From: a bacterium M00.F.Ca.ET.205.01.1.1
Lineage (GTDB): Bacteria; Pseudomonadota; Alphaproteobacteria; Rhizobiales; Rhizobiaceae
Length of the DNA: 64,000 nucleotides
Assembly (NCBI GenBank): GCA_004791255.1
Contig: SRUQ01000001.1
Location: 558,001 to 622,000 of the forward strand
Direction: 5' to 3'
The translations under genes and the position numbers were made by a program. A model generated the notes under the pieces. The model was not told where the DNA came from and did not search any database. It saw only the letters and a program-made list of their open reading frames with translations. Below, piece after piece: positions 9,616 through 18,441 of the stretch (its first letter is position 1; each line of letters begins with the position of its first letter).

Positions 9616-11625
9616 TCAAGCCACGCCAGCGATCGCCCTGGCGAATTCGCTTGCTGAAAAGGGTTCGAGGTCGTCGACCTGTTCGCCGACGCCGATGAAA
9701 TAGACCGGCAATCTGTGCTTTGCCGCGATTGCCACCAGAATACCGCCGCGCGCCGTGCCGTCCAGCTTGGTCATCACCAGGCCGTTGACGCCGGCGACAT
9801 TGCGGAAGATCTCGACCTGGTTCAGTGCATTCTGGCCGGTGGTGGCGTCGACCGTCTGCAGCACGGTGTGCGGCGCTTCCGGATCGAGCTTGCCCAGCAC
9901 GCGCACGATCTTCTCCAGTTCAGCCATCAGCTCGGTCTTGTTCTGCAGCCGGCCGGCAGTGTCGATGATCAGCACGTCGGAGCCGGCTTCTTTTGCCTTT
10001 TCGAAGGCGTCATAGGCGAGGCCGGCGGCATCGGCGCCAAGCTTGGAAGCGACGACGGGCGATTTCGTCCGCTCGCCCCAGATCTTCAACTGCTCGATGG
10101 CGGCGGCGCGGAAGGTGTCGCCGGCCGCCAGCATCACCGACAGGCCGCCATCGGTCAGCTTGGCGGCGAGCTTGCCGATGGTGGTGGTCTTGCCGGTGCC
10201 GTTGACGCCGACCACGAGGATTACATGCGGCTTGTGCGAGAGATCGAGTTCGAGCGGCTTGGCGACCGGGGTCAGCACCTTCTCCACCTCGGCGGCCATC
10301 ACGGCGCGGACTTCCGTATCGGAAACATCCTTGCCGTAGCGGCTGGAGGCCAGTGAATCGGTGACGCGCAGCGCCGTTTCCACGCCGAGATCGGCGCGGA
10401 TCAGCACATCCTCCAGGTCCTGCAGCGTGTCCTCGTCCAGCTTGCGCTTGGTGAAGACGCCGGCAATGTTGCCGGTGAGCTCGCGCGACGAACGGGCGAG
10501 CCCGTCCCGCATGCGCTGGAACCAGGACCGCCGCGGCGCCGGCTCCGGCGCCTTTTGCTCCTCGGCCTTCTGCTCGACCTTCTTGGCGACGGTGACCTTG
10601 CCTGGAGCGGGCTTCGGCTCGGGCGCTGATTGCGGCACCGGGGCCAGTACGGGCGTTGGCTCTACCTCCCCCTCGATGGGGGAGGTCCCGAGCGCAGCTC
10701 GGGCGTGGGGGTGACCCACGTCGGCGCCCCGCTCCACCGCTTCGCGTCGACCCTCCCCATCGAGAGGAGGGTAAGGCGTCGGCGCTTCTTCCTTCTCCCC
10801 GTCTCCATACGGGGAGAAGGTGCCGGCAGGCGGATGAGGGGCGGCGCCAGCTTCGGAGATTGGCTGCTCGGAGGCCGCCATCGACGGAGGGACCGCGACC
10901 GGTGCCGCCGGCGGCACCTCGATGGGCGCCGGCGTCTCCGCTGGGGCCTCTGGAGGCGGCACCGGCACTTCGACCGGCGCAGGTTGCGGCTGCCTTTCCG
11001 GACGCGACGGGACGATTTCGGGCTCGGATGGCGCGGGTGGCGGGACTTCCTGCGGCCGTGGTTCGGGCGTCGGCTCCGGAACGGCCGGCGTCGTCGGGAT
11101 CTCTTCGGGCGCCGGCGGCTCGGCGGGCGTCTCGGGCGCGGGTTCTTCTTCCGGCTCGGGCTCCGGCAGCGGTTCCGGCTCTGCGGGAACGGCTGGCCCC
11201 GGCGCCGGCGGAATGGTTGGAGCGGGCTCGGGCTTTGGTTCTTCAGGAACAGGCTGCGGCGCGGCCCCTACCTCCCCCTCGATGGGGGAGGTCCCGAGCG
11301 CAGCTCGGGGGTGGGGGTGACTGGCGCCAGCGTCGGCGCCGTCACCCCTCCCGGTCGCTTCGCGACCACCCTCCCCATCGAGGGGAGGGTAAGGCGCGGC
11401 CTCTGTCGCTGCTGCTTCAGGCTCGGCTGCTGGTGCCGGCACTAGGTCGGGCTCAGGCTGCGGCTCCTCCCGCTTCAAAAACTCCGGGACGACCTGCTCG
11501 GCGGCCGGCTTCAGCGCGTCGAGCTGGTCCCATTTGATCGGCGGCAGCGGGGCGGTCTCGTCGACGCGCTCCTCGACGACCTCTTTTTTGCCGAACGAAA
11601 ATATCTTCTTGAAAAAACCAGCCAT
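9616..11625 (-). CDS. ftsY: Signal recognition particle receptor FtsY with repeat-bearing acidic/proline-rich N-domain
   Basis: Membrane-associated SRP GTPase that docks ribosome-SRP complexes at the translocon. It is 669 residues. The C-terminal NG domain (about 370-669) has P-loop [10 protein letters not shown] (K479), [34 protein letters not shown] and GVGEQVDDL. The N-terminal 360 residues are Pro/Ala/Glu-rich. They include two translated copies of a palindromic DNA repeat (about residues 79-119 and 285-321) and one of a second repeat type (about 261-279), all in frame. mtaB ends 13 bases upstream. Confidence 0.96.
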   Translation of the reverse strand: MAGFFKKIFSFGKKEVVEERVDETAPLPPIKWDQLDALKPAAEQVVPEFLKREEPQPEPDLVPAPAAEPEAAATEAAPYPPLDGEGGREATGRGDGADAGASHPHPRAALGTSPIEGEVGAAPQPVPEEPKPEPAPTIPPAPGPAVPAEPEPLPEPEPEEEPAPETPAEPPAPEEIPTTPAVPEPTPEPRPQEVPPPAPSEPEIVPSRPERQPQPAPVEVPVPPPEAPAETPAPIEVPPAAPVAVPPSMAASEQPISEAGAAPHPPAGTFSPYGDGEKEEAPTPYPPLDGEGRREAVERGADVGHPHARAALGTSPIEGEVEPTPVLAPVPQSAPEPKPAPGKVTVAKKVEQKAEEQKAPEPAPRRSWFQRMRDGLARSSRELTGNIAGVFTKRKLDEDTLQDLEDVLIRADLGVETALRVTDSLASSRYGKDVSDTEVRAVMAAEVEKVLTPVAKPLELDLSHKPHVILVVGVNGTGKTTTIGKLAAKLTDGGLSVMLAAGDTFRAAAIEQLKIWGERTKSPVVASKLGADAAGLAYDAFEKAKEAGSDVLIIDTAGRLQNKTELMAELEKIVRVLGKLDPEAPHTVLQTVDATTGQNALNQVEIFRNVAGVNGLVMTKLDGTARGGILVAIAAKHRLPVYFIGVGEQVDDLEPFSASEFARAIAGVA
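10663..10773. repeat. Palindromic repeat inside ftsY, copy A
   Basis: A palindromic element with outer arms CCTCCCCCTCGATGGGGGAG and CCCTCCCCATCGAGAGGAGG. Inner hairpin segments are CCCGAGCGCAGCTCGGG and GCTTCGCGTCGA. It is read within the ftsY frame as a peptide starting PYPPLDGEG and ending [12 protein letters not shown]. It closely resembles copy B at 11268-11392. Confidence 0.85.
10790..10842. repeat. Second repeat type inside ftsY
   Basis: The block CCTTCTCCCCGTCTCCATAC followed by GGGGAGAAGGTGCCGGCAGG and CGGATGAGGGG. The arms CTTCTCCCC and GGGGAGAAGG pair. Similar CTTCTCCCC...GGGGAGAAG hairpins occur between genes (for example 43356-43387). Here it is translated, on the minus strand, as [18 protein letters not shown]. 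Confidence 0.75.
11268..11392. repeat. Palindromic repeat inside ftsY, copy B
   Basis: Same element as copy A: outer arms CCTCCCCCTCGATGGGGGAG and CCCTCCCCATCGAGGGGAGG, inner CCCGAGCGCAGCTCGGG and GGTCGCTTCGCGACC. It is in frame within ftsY and translated as a peptide starting [10 protein letters not shown] and ending [12 protein letters not shown]. The two copies differ mainly in the central loop, by 14 bases in length over the chosen limits. Confidence 0.85.
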
Positions 11626-11638
11626 GCTTTTGCGTTTC

Positions 11639-13012
11639 TCAGGCGGCGCGCGCGGCAAGGGGGGCGGCGATCAGCCTGAAACCATCGTGGCCCGTGATGT
11701 TGGCCTCGACGATCTCGCCCGGCGCGCCCGTGCCGAGTGCGGCAAGCGTGAACCCTTCAGTGCGGCCAAGGCCGTCACGCTCGATCAGGATCGACTGGCG
11801 CGTGCCGGCGAGCGAGGACAGATGGCGCCGATACGCAGCCTCACCGGCGGCACGCAGCCGCGCGGCGCGCTGCTTGACCAGTTCGCGGCGCACCTGCGGC
11901 ATGCGCGCGGCGGGCGTGCCTTCGCGCGGGCTGAACGGAAAGACATGGAGGTGGGTCAGGCCGCACTCCTCGACGATCTTTTCCGAGTTCTCGAACATGG
12001 CGTCGGTCTCGGTTGGGAAGCCGGCAATGATGTCGGCGCCGAAGACGATGCCGGGACGCAGCTTGCGCACATCCTCGCAGAAGCGGATCGACTGGTCGCG
12101 CAGATGCCGGCGCTTCATGCGCTTCAGGATCATGTCGTCGCCCGATTGCAGCGACAGGTGCAGATGCGGCATCAGCCTCGGCTCGGTGGCGATGGCGTCG
12201 AGCAACTCGTCATCGGCCTCGATCGAGTCGATGGAAGACAGCCGAAGCCGCTTCACGTCGGGCACCTGCTTCAGGATGGTCTTTACCAGCCTGCCGAGCT
12301 TCGGCGCGCCCGGCAGGTCGGCGCCAAAACTGGTCATGTCGACGCCGGTCAGGACGATTTCGGCATAGCCGTTGCCGGCGAGCCGCTTGACCTGCTCCAC
12401 CACGGCGCCCATCGGCACAGACCGGGAATTGCCGCGGCCATAGGGGATGATGCAGAAGGTGCAGCGGTGGTCGCAGCCATTCTGCACCTGGACGAAGGCG
12501 CGGGCGCGGCCCTCGATGGCGTCGACCATATGGCCGGCGGTCTCGCGCACCGAAAAAATGTCGTTGACGCGCGCCTTCTCGGTGTCGTTGACGCCGAAAT
12601 CCGGCAGCGCGCGATAGGAATGCGCCTTGAGCTTCTCCTCATTGCCCAGAACGAGATCGACCTCGTCCATGGCAGCGAATTTTTCAGGCTCGGTCTGCGC
12701 GGCGCAGCCGGTGACGATGATGCGCGCGGCGGGATTGTAGCGGCGGGCCTTGCGGATCGCCTGCTTGGCCTGGCGCACCGCCTCCGAGGTTACGGCGCAG
12801 GTGTTGAAGATCACCGCGCCGCCGTCCAACGCGCCAAGGCCGGCAGTCTCGGCTTCGCGCCGCATGACTTCGGACTCATAGGTGTTCAGCCGGCAGCCGA
12901 ACGTCACCACATCGATGCCCTTGGCGACGGGGCTCTTGGCCATCGGGGTATTGGCCATCGGGGTCTCGGCCTTCGGGGTCTCGGCCAAGGGGGTCTCGGA
13001 AAGGGCCGACAT
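11639..13012 (-). CDS. mtaB: tRNA t6A37 methylthiotransferase MtaB
   Basis: Radical-SAM enzyme adding a methylthio group to t6A37 in ANN-decoding tRNAs. It is 457 residues. The UPF0004 domain supplies three cysteines (TFGCRLN, FNTCAVT, VTGCAAQ). The radical-SAM cluster motif is CDHRCTFCIIPYGRG, and a C-terminal TRAM region follows. The LNTYES block separates it from MiaB. The start overlaps the dapF stop (TGATG). The first 28 residues are an odd short-repeat stretch (ETPLAETPKAETPMANTP) encoded by a 15-base minisatellite, absent from the usual family N-terminus. Confidence 0.93.
   Translation of the reverse strand: MSALSETPLAETPKAETPMANTPMAKSPVAKGIDVVTFGCRLNTYESEVMRREAETAGLGALDGGAVIFNTCAVTSEAVRQAKQAIRKARRYNPAARIIVTGCAAQTEPEKFAAMDEVDLVLGNEEKLKAHSYRALPDFGVNDTEKARVNDIFSVRETAGHMVDAIEGRARAFVQVQNGCDHRCTFCIIPYGRGNSRSVPMGAVVEQVKRLAGNGYAEIVLTGVDMTSFGADLPGAPKLGRLVKTILKQVPDVKRLRLSSIDSIEADDELLDAIATEPRLMPHLHLSLQSGDDMILKRMKRRHLRDQSIRFCEDVRKLRPGIVFGADIIAGFPTETDAMFENSEKIVEECGLTHLHVFPFSPREGTPAARMPQVRRELVKQRAARLRAAGEAAYRRHLSSLAGTRQSILIERDGLGRTEGFTLAALGTGAPGEIVEANITGHDGFRLIAAPLAARAA
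12931..13000. repeat. 15-base minisatellite at the mtaB start
   Basis: Four to five imperfect tandem copies of a 15-base unit: GGGGTATTGGCCATC, GGGGTCTCGGCCTTC, GGGGTCTCGGCCAAG, and partial flanking units. Because 15 is a multiple of 3, changes in copy number stay in frame. It encodes the repeated ETPxAxTPxA peptide at the MtaB N-terminus. Confidence 0.8.
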
Positions 13013-13908
13013 CAGGCCGCGCTTTCGGTGTCGCGGGCCCATATTCCGGTCGCGGGATCGAAGCTGCCGGAAAATTCCCATTCGGCGGCACCGGTCAGGA
13101 TGACGTGATCGTCGTCGCGCCATTCGACATGCAGCGTGCCGCCGCCGGGGGTCAGCAGGCTGGCGCTGCGGCCGGTGCGCCTGGTGCGGGCAGCGGCAAC
13201 CACGGCCGCGCAAGCGGCCGAACCGCAAGCCTTGGTCAGGCCGGCGCCGCGCTCCCAGGTGCGGATGATCATGCTGTCGGGCGAGGTCACCTGCGCGATG
13301 GTGATGTTGGCGCGTTCGGGGAAGATCGGATGGTTTTCCAACAGCGGGCCGAAACGGTCCAACTCGTACGACCAGACGTCGCGGTCGACCCAGAAGATGG
13401 CGTGCGGATTGCCCATCGAGACGGCCGAGGGCGAATGCAGCACCGGCGCGTCGATCGGGCCGACCTGCAATTCGATCATGCGGGTGTCGCGGAATTCCTC
13501 GGCCAGCGGAATATCCTGCCAGCCGAAGCGCGGCGTGCCCATGTCGACCGAAATGGTGCCGTCGGCGTGCTCGCGCGCGTTGAGGATGCCGGCAACGGTC
13601 TCGAAGGTGAAATTCTTCTCGCCGGTCTCGGCGGCCAGCGCCTGGACGACGCAGCGCATGCCGTTGCCGCAGGCCTGCGCGCCCGAGCCGTCCGAATTGA
13701 CGATATCGACGTAATAGGCGGTGCCCGGCGTTCTTGAGTCATGGATCGCCATGATCTGGTCGAACCGCGTCGCGGCATCGGCATTGAGCGCGATTGCTGC
13801 TGTCGCCGTCACCCGGTCGGCACGGCCGCGCATGTCGGCAACGATGATCTCGTTGCCGATGCCGTTCATCTTGGCGAAGGGGGCGGTGCCTGCCATGTCT
13901 CCGGTCAT
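13012..13908 (-). CDS. dapF: Diaminopimelate epimerase
   Basis: Converts LL- to meso-diaminopimelate for lysine and peptidoglycan. The protein is 298 residues with both catalytic cysteines in context: ACGNGMRC and TKACGSAAC. The N-terminus [18 protein letters not shown] is diagnostic. Two starts are possible, ATG at 13908 or ATG at 13896 ([12 protein letters not shown]); the latter fits family alignments from memory, but its GGAG lies too close. First gene of the dapF-mtaB-ftsY-ispZ run. Confidence 0.95.
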   Translation of the reverse strand: MTGDMAGTAPFAKMNGIGNEIIVADMRGRADRVTATAAIALNADAATRFDQIMAIHDSRTPGTAYYVDIVNSDGSGAQACGNGMRCVVQALAAETGEKNFTFETVAGILNAREHADGTISVDMGTPRFGWQDIPLAEEFRDTRMIELQVGPIDAPVLHSPSAVSMGNPHAIFWVDRDVWSYELDRFGPLLENHPIFPERANITIAQVTSPDSMIIRTWERGAGLTKACGSAACAAVVAAARTRRTGRSASLLTPGGGTLHVEWRDDDHVILTGAAEWEFSGSFDPATGIWARDTESAA

Positions 13909-13969
13909 TCCATGTCCGTTTGGCGCTATATGGCGGAAACGGGCGGGAATTACCAGTCTGCAGGCGTGT

Positions 13970-14131
13970 TCACGTCACCGCGAAGACCCCAAGCAAGATC
14001 AGCAGGAAGATGATGAGCACGATACCGATGAGGATGCGCGCGCCGGTGGCGGCGGCTCCGGCCAGCGCCGGCATGCCGAGCAGGCTCGCCGCGGCGGCGA
14101 CGATGAGAAGAATGATGATCCATTTGAGCAT
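13970..14131 (-). CDS. UPF0391/DUF1328 small membrane protein
   Basis: A 53-residue protein, [20 protein letters not shown] then [20 protein letters not shown], ending GVFAVT. Two hydrophobic helices flank a glycine/alanine turn, the DUF1328 pattern (typical length 54). Function unknown; members are often stress-induced membrane peptides. It stands alone between dapF and a secreted protein gene on the same strand. Confidence 0.82.
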   Translation of the reverse strand: MLKWIIILLIVAAAASLLGMPALAGAAATGARILIGIVLIIFLLILLGVFAVT

Positions 14132-14220
14132 GGGAATGCCTCGCAACCGACAGATTTTGAAACCGAATCAAAACGCGGCTGCCGCGCTTGGGTTCCCGTG
14201 GCTGCGAGGCAGGGCTGGAA

Positions 14221-14787
14221 CTAGCCGGCGATGTCGATATCGGTGCTGAAAGGCGCCGTCTTGCTGGAATTCTGGTCATGCATGAGGAAGTTGCACTTGT
14301 ATTTGCCGGCCGGCAGGCCGTCGAGGGAAAGGTCGAGCTTGAAGAACAGCTCGCGGTTATGCGAGCGGGAAGCGACCTGAACGTTGCCGATCTTCTCGAA
14401 GGTGCCCAGGGCTTCGCCCGATTCAGACAGAACCGTGAGGTCGACGGACAGCGCGATCTGGCTGTTGCCGAGGCCGTCCGAGCCGTAGCCATAGCCGACA
14501 GGCTCCATGTAGAGCACGACCTTCTCGCCCGGCTTGTAGGTATGATTGGCGCGCTCGCTGTAGATGCCGAAGCCGCCGGCCGAGTCGACCTGTTTGACGT
14601 TCATCACGGCAAGCGGCATCGCCAGCCATAGTGCGTCCTCAGCGCCGCGGAATTTCTCCAGCGCACCGGCGCCGTCGCCCGACTGCAGCGCCTTTTCGGC
14701 CTCGGCGGCGCGGTCGGCGATTTCACCCGCGAAAGCAGCCGGAACGGAAATTGCCAGCGCCATCAGAGCTGCAATGATCGATTTCAT
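14221..14787 (-). CDS. Periplasmic protein of unknown function
   Basis: 188 residues with a clear Sec signal peptide (MKSIIAALMALAISVPAAFA, then G). The mature part begins with a helical stretch (DRAAEAEKALQSGDGAGALE) and continues as a beta-rich domain with YKPGEKVVLYMEPVGYGYG and a C-terminal LPAGKYKCNFLMHDQNS. The latter resembles extracellular accessory domains that describe a ligand-bound strand, but I do not recognise the family. One cysteine only. No obvious operon partner. Confidence 0.75.
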   Translation of the reverse strand: MKSIIAALMALAISVPAAFAGEIADRAAEAEKALQSGDGAGALEKFRGAEDALWLAMPLAVMNVKQVDSAGGFGIYSERANHTYKPGEKVVLYMEPVGYGYGSDGLGNSQIALSVDLTVLSESGEALGTFEKIGNVQVASRSHNRELFFKLDLSLDGLPAGKYKCNFLMHDQNSSKTAPFSTDIDIAG

Positions 14788-14858
14788 CTGAATCCCCCTT
14801 TGCCTGTCGGGCGGACCATCTGCGAAATTGGTCGTGCCGTAAATGGCCTATTCCGACT

Positions 14859-15875
14859 TCAGTGGTGCAAGATCTCCGGTACGTCCCAGACCTCGCCGGG
14901 CAGCAAGGCGCGAAAGCGTTGCCGCGCAACGCCTTGATCGTCCAGTGCCTCGGCCAGTTTGCGCGCCGGCTCGTCGATCGGCTCGTCGGTAAGCTGGAAC
15001 GTGCCCCAGTGGCAGCCGGCGGCATGGGCGGCGTTGCACAGTTTCATGCCCTGGACCGCCTCTTCCGGGTTCTGGTGCTGCGGCGCCATGAACCAGCGCG
15101 GCTCATAGGCGCCGATCGGCAGGATAGCGAGGCGCAAGCCACCATGCTTCTCAGCCATCAGTCGGTAGTTGATGCCATCGTGGAAGCCGGTGTCGCCGGC
15201 GAAGTAGATATTGCCGGCCGGCGTCTCGATGACGAAGCCGGCCCACAGCGCCATGCGCCGGTCGCGGGCGCCGCGCGCCGACCAGTGATGCACCGGCTCG
15301 ACGTGGATGGCGACGCCGTCATGGTCGAGCCTGTCGCCCCAGTCATGTGCCGACAGTCGCATGCCGGGCACGGCGGCGGCGATGATGGCATCGTTGCCGA
15401 GCGGCGTGATCACCAGCGGATTGTGGCTGGCCTTCAATTGCCTCAGCGTGGCGAGGTCGAGGTGGTCGTAATGATTGTGGCTGACCAGAACCAGATCGAT
15501 CGGGGGCAGGTCGGCGAAGGCAATGCCCGGCGGATTGATGCGCTTTGGCCCGGCAAAGGCAAAGGGCGAGGTGCGCCGCGACCACACTGGATCGGTGAGG
15601 ATGTTGAGGCCGGCGATCTGGATCAGCAAGGTGGAATGGCCGACCATGGTCAGCGTCAGGCCGGAGCCCTCGATCCGCTCGGCCGGCCTTGCCTGCGCAA
15701 ACGGGCTTGGGGCGGCGGCCGGCCATTTCGCGCGCTGGCCGTTGAACTGCCATTTCAGCAGGTCGGCGAAGCGGCCGGGCATCCGGCCGCCTGGATTGAA
15801 GAACAAGGTGCCATCGAAATGATCGCTGGGCGGACCGCTGTAATAGCGGTTGGCGGCTTTCTGTCTCGCGGCCAA
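14859..15875 (-). CDS. Metallo-beta-lactamase fold hydrolase (NAPE-PLD/UlaG-like)
   Basis: 338-residue dinuclear zinc hydrolase. The metal motif is SHNHYDHLD with H133, H135, D137 and H138. Later ligands are seen in HHWSARGARDRRMALWAGFV and FAGDTGFHDG. The N-terminal NRYYSGPPSDHFDGTLFFNP block and GHSTLLIQIAGLNILTDPVW are typical of the N-acyl-phosphatidylethanolamine phospholipase D-like group. The substrate cannot be assigned. No signal peptide, so probably cytoplasmic. Confidence 0.9.
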   Translation of the reverse strand: MAARQKAANRYYSGPPSDHFDGTLFFNPGGRMPGRFADLLKWQFNGQRAKWPAAAPSPFAQARPAERIEGSGLTLTMVGHSTLLIQIAGLNILTDPVWSRRTSPFAFAGPKRINPPGIAFADLPPIDLVLVSHNHYDHLDLATLRQLKASHNPLVITPLGNDAIIAAAVPGMRLSAHDWGDRLDHDGVAIHVEPVHHWSARGARDRRMALWAGFVIETPAGNIYFAGDTGFHDGINYRLMAEKHGGLRLAILPIGAYEPRWFMAPQHQNPEEAVQGMKLCNAAHAAGCHWGTFQLTDEPIDEPARKLAEALDDQGVARQRFRALLPGEVWDVPEILHH

Positions 15876-16063
15876 TTTTGCGGCTCCAGCAGGTCTCGGC
15901 CCCCAGAGATAGGCCTTGCGCCGGTTGGTGCAAGCAGTCCGCGGCCGAAATGGTGCAGGGGCCGCCGTGTCGGCCGGATGTCATCGTCAACGCGACAGAC
16001 GCTGTGCTGGTGTCGGTCACAATTTTTTAGAGTACTATTACGGAACGCCATGAGGGTCCTACA

Positions 16064-17491
16064 ATGCGTCGCCTGGCAATTCTTGCAGTCATCGCATCGG
16101 CGTCGATATCATCGATCGCTTCGGCGGCAACGCAGCAGGAGAAGTCCGGCGGCTGCAGCTATGCCAAGACAATCCTGGCAGCGACCGATTTCCTGCTTGC
16201 CGAACCGGCGACGTTCCCGAATTTCTGGCGCGACCGTTTTGGGGATGACGCCGCGTATCTCAAGATAAACTATGGCGGCCTCAGCTATGCCGAAGGCTCG
16301 ACGCTTCTGGCGAGTTTGGAAAAACGCAGCCATCCGCCGCAGCGCATTGCCGAACTCAAGCTCGCCTATGCAACAAAGCCTGACCGGGCGGCGATGATTG
16401 CCGGTATGCAGCCGCCGGCCAACGCGAAGTCGATTGTGCCTCAACTTGGCCAATCCGCTTTCCGCGCGCTGGTCACCGAAGATGGCGGCGACTGGTTGTT
16501 GGGCGAACTGGCGCGCTTGCAGACTTCCGATCCGGTTAACGCAGCGGCTGCCGCCGAGGGAATCGCGCAAGCGTTGGCCGACCTCGATGACAAGGTCAAA
16601 TCGCGTCTTGCCAAAAGGGCGGAAGACGAAGGCATCTGGCGGCTGGCGCTAAATCTGCAAGCGTTCGAGGACAATTTTGCCAACCTCGTCTCTACCCTCG
16701 ATCGTCTTCCACCCACAGTGCTTCCCAACAAGAGCGACCGCGGGCAGTTCATACGCAATGCACTCTACGCTGCCGCTTTTCGCCCTTCCTTCGATATTTC
16801 CAAGCAGCCTGCGGAAGTGCAGGCGATCGACAGCAAGAACGGTCTGGGTCCGGTCCTGCGGTCGATCGGGCGGCTTGTTGCCTATGCTCCGCAAGCCGCG
16901 ATATTGCCGACCGTGATAAATTACAGCGGTGACCAGCGCATCGGCACGATAGTGGCGGAAGGCATCAATGCCCGGATTGCCGCAAAGCAGCTCGATCCGA
17001 TCAACGATCCCGATGCCGTCATGGCAGCCTTGGTCCAAGGGCTCGACTACGTCCTCGGCCGCGGCGAACGGGAGAATGTCCTGAATGGCTTTGAAACCTC
17101 CGAAATGCAGGGCGAAACGGCTGCGGCATTCGCCGATCGGGCGTTGGCGCGGTTGACGTTGGCGCCATTCATGCGCGGCAGTCTGGCCGAACCGCCGCCT
17201 CGCCCACCGCAGCTCACAGCGACCTTCCCTTGGGAGGAGTGGGCAGGATTGGCGGGCAAGCTGAAAAAGGGGGAAGCCATCTCGCCTGAGGATCGCATCG
17301 TCGCGGCGGACCTCATGATCGCAGCCGACCGCCCGGCCGATGCCCTGGATCTTTTGAAATCAGCCAGCGACTGGAAGGCTGGGGTGCGGCGCGGTCACGG
17401 GCTGATGCGCGCTTTGGACCGCCGGTGCGCCGATTTGCTGCGCAACCCGGTCCCATCCTCAGAGCCGATCTATCGGTTCGATCCGCGCTAG
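16064..17491 (+). CDS. Secreted protein of unknown function, 475 residues
   Basis: Begins with a signal peptide (MRRLAILAVIASASISSIAS, then AATQQ). The mature chain is mostly helical, with alternating acidic/basic segments such as GGDWLLGELARLQ and AAAEGIAQALADLDDKVKSR, suggestive of a helical-repeat scaffold. Only a few cysteines (one near residue 30 and one near the C-terminus). I recognise no domain. It is followed by a rhizobial-type repeat and omp19. Confidence 0.7.
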   Translation: MRRLAILAVIASASISSIASAATQQEKSGGCSYAKTILAATDFLLAEPATFPNFWRDRFGDDAAYLKINYGGLSYAEGSTLLASLEKRSHPPQRIAELKLAYATKPDRAAMIAGMQPPANAKSIVPQLGQSAFRALVTEDGGDWLLGELARLQTSDPVNAAAAAEGIAQALADLDDKVKSRLAKRAEDEGIWRLALNLQAFEDNFANLVSTLDRLPPTVLPNKSDRGQFIRNALYAAAFRPSFDISKQPAEVQAIDSKNGLGPVLRSIGRLVAYAPQAAILPTVINYSGDQRIGTIVAEGINARIAAKQLDPINDPDAVMAALVQGLDYVLGRGERENVLNGFETSEMQGETAAAFADRALARLTLAPFMRGSLAEPPPRPPQLTATFPWEEWAGLAGKLKKGEAISPEDRIVAADLMIAADRPADALDLLKSASDWKAGVRRGHGLMRALDRRCADLLRNPVPSSEPIYRFDPR

Positions 17492-17550
17492 AGCATGTCC
17501 CCGTTTCACGGAAACGGCGAACCACTCTAGCTCTGTGTTTTGACGCAATC
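17489..17550. repeat. GAGCATG-type intergenic repeat
   Basis: Starts at the stop codon of the preceding gene: TAGAGCATGTCCCCGTTTCA, then CGGAAACGGCGAACCACTCT, then AGCTCTGTGTTTTGACGCAA. CCGTTTCACGGAAACGG folds into a hairpin, and CTAGAG and CTCTAG flank it. I know this pattern as a frequent intergenic element in rhizobia; its role is unknown. Confidence 0.6.
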
Positions 17551-17729
17551 GGGCTCCCCATACGGTCATGGGACAGCAGCGCCGGCGCATTGGTTGCGAT
17601 AAATTTGCAACAATCTTGCTGCAAACCCTATTTTAACCATATCAGGTTGAAATTTCGCCACCTTCTCCATCTTGGTGGAGGTGAGATTGCGCGGACGGCA
17701 TCCCCCAGCCGGATCCGACGGAGGTTGTG

Positions 17730-18269
17730 ATGAATTTTTCGAAAAGCGGTTTTTTGGCCGTATCGCTGGCGGCGCTCGTTGTGAGCGGCTGCTCGACCTC
17801 GCGGTTCTCGTCGATGGACGACCAGCAGCCCGCCCCGCTGCAGCCGGCGCCCGCCGGCCAGGTGAGCTCGAATCAGCTGCCGCCGCCGGCCTCGCCCGGC
17901 ACCACCGATCCGTCGCAATTCCCGACCGCGCCGGCGAACTCGCAGGTTGCCTCCTTGCCGCCGGATGGCGCGGCGCCGGCAGGCGCCGCGGATCTCAACG
18001 CGGCCAGTGTCGCCGGCGTCTGGAACGCCAGCGTGTCCGGCCAGACCTGCAAGATCGCGACGCCGCAGACCAAATTCGGCGCCGGCTTCCGCGCCGGGCC
18101 ACTGCATTGCCCGGCCCCGATCGACGGCATCAAGTCGTGGAACGTCGCCGGCAAGCAGCTGACGCTCTATGACGACAATGGCGGCTCGCTGGCCCGGCTC
18201 TATTCCTCGGGCGGCTCGAAATTCGACGGCCAGACTTCCACCGGGCAGCCGATCTCGCTTACAAGGTAG
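17730..18269 (+). CDS. omp19: Omp19-like lipoprotein, AprI/Inh protease inhibitor domain
   Basis: 179-residue outer-membrane lipoprotein. The lipobox is VVSGC (lipidated Cys at about residue 20). A proline-rich linker leads to an AprI/Inh beta-barrel domain starting VAGVWNASVSGQTCKIATPQ. The two cysteines in QTCKIATPQ and AGPLHCPAP should form the family disulfide. It is close, from memory, to Brucella Omp19, a protease-inhibiting lipoprotein. I chose ATG 17730 over the adjacent GTG at 17727; the ribosome site is GGAGG. Confidence 0.9.
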   Translation: MNFSKSGFLAVSLAALVVSGCSTSRFSSMDDQQPAPLQPAPAGQVSSNQLPPPASPGTTDPSQFPTAPANSQVASLPPDGAAPAGAADLNAASVAGVWNASVSGQTCKIATPQTKFGAGFRAGPLHCPAPIDGIKSWNVAGKQLTLYDDNGGSLARLYSSGGSKFDGQTSTGQPISLTR

Positions 18270-18303
18270 GCCGATATTCAGGTGATGCCGGCCTGCGAAT
18301 GAC

Positions 18304-18366
18304 GGCTTCCTGCGCTTCCGGTGCTCACGTACTGTAGTACGTTCCGCTCCGGTTCTCGGAAGCCAC
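18304..18366. repeat. Inverted-end CTTCCGGTGCTCACG repeat, copy 1
   Basis: GGCTTCCTGCGCTTCCGGTG then CTCACGTACTGTAGTACGTT then CCGCTCCGGTTCTCGGAAGC. The outer ends GGCTTCC and GGAAGCC are inverted, with ACGTACTGTAGTACGT at the centre. A second copy with different outer ends but the same inner motifs is at 32341-32425. Confidence 0.75.
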
Positions 18367-18441
18367 CATTCTCGGCTCGGCCTGACCTGAATCTCAACCC
18401 GCCTTTTCTCGAGCATCCTGCTCCGAACCACGACGTGACCG

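Noticed and set aside
12931..13000. Tandem units considered as a CRISPR array
   Set aside because: Units are 15 bases with no spacers and are in frame within mtaB.
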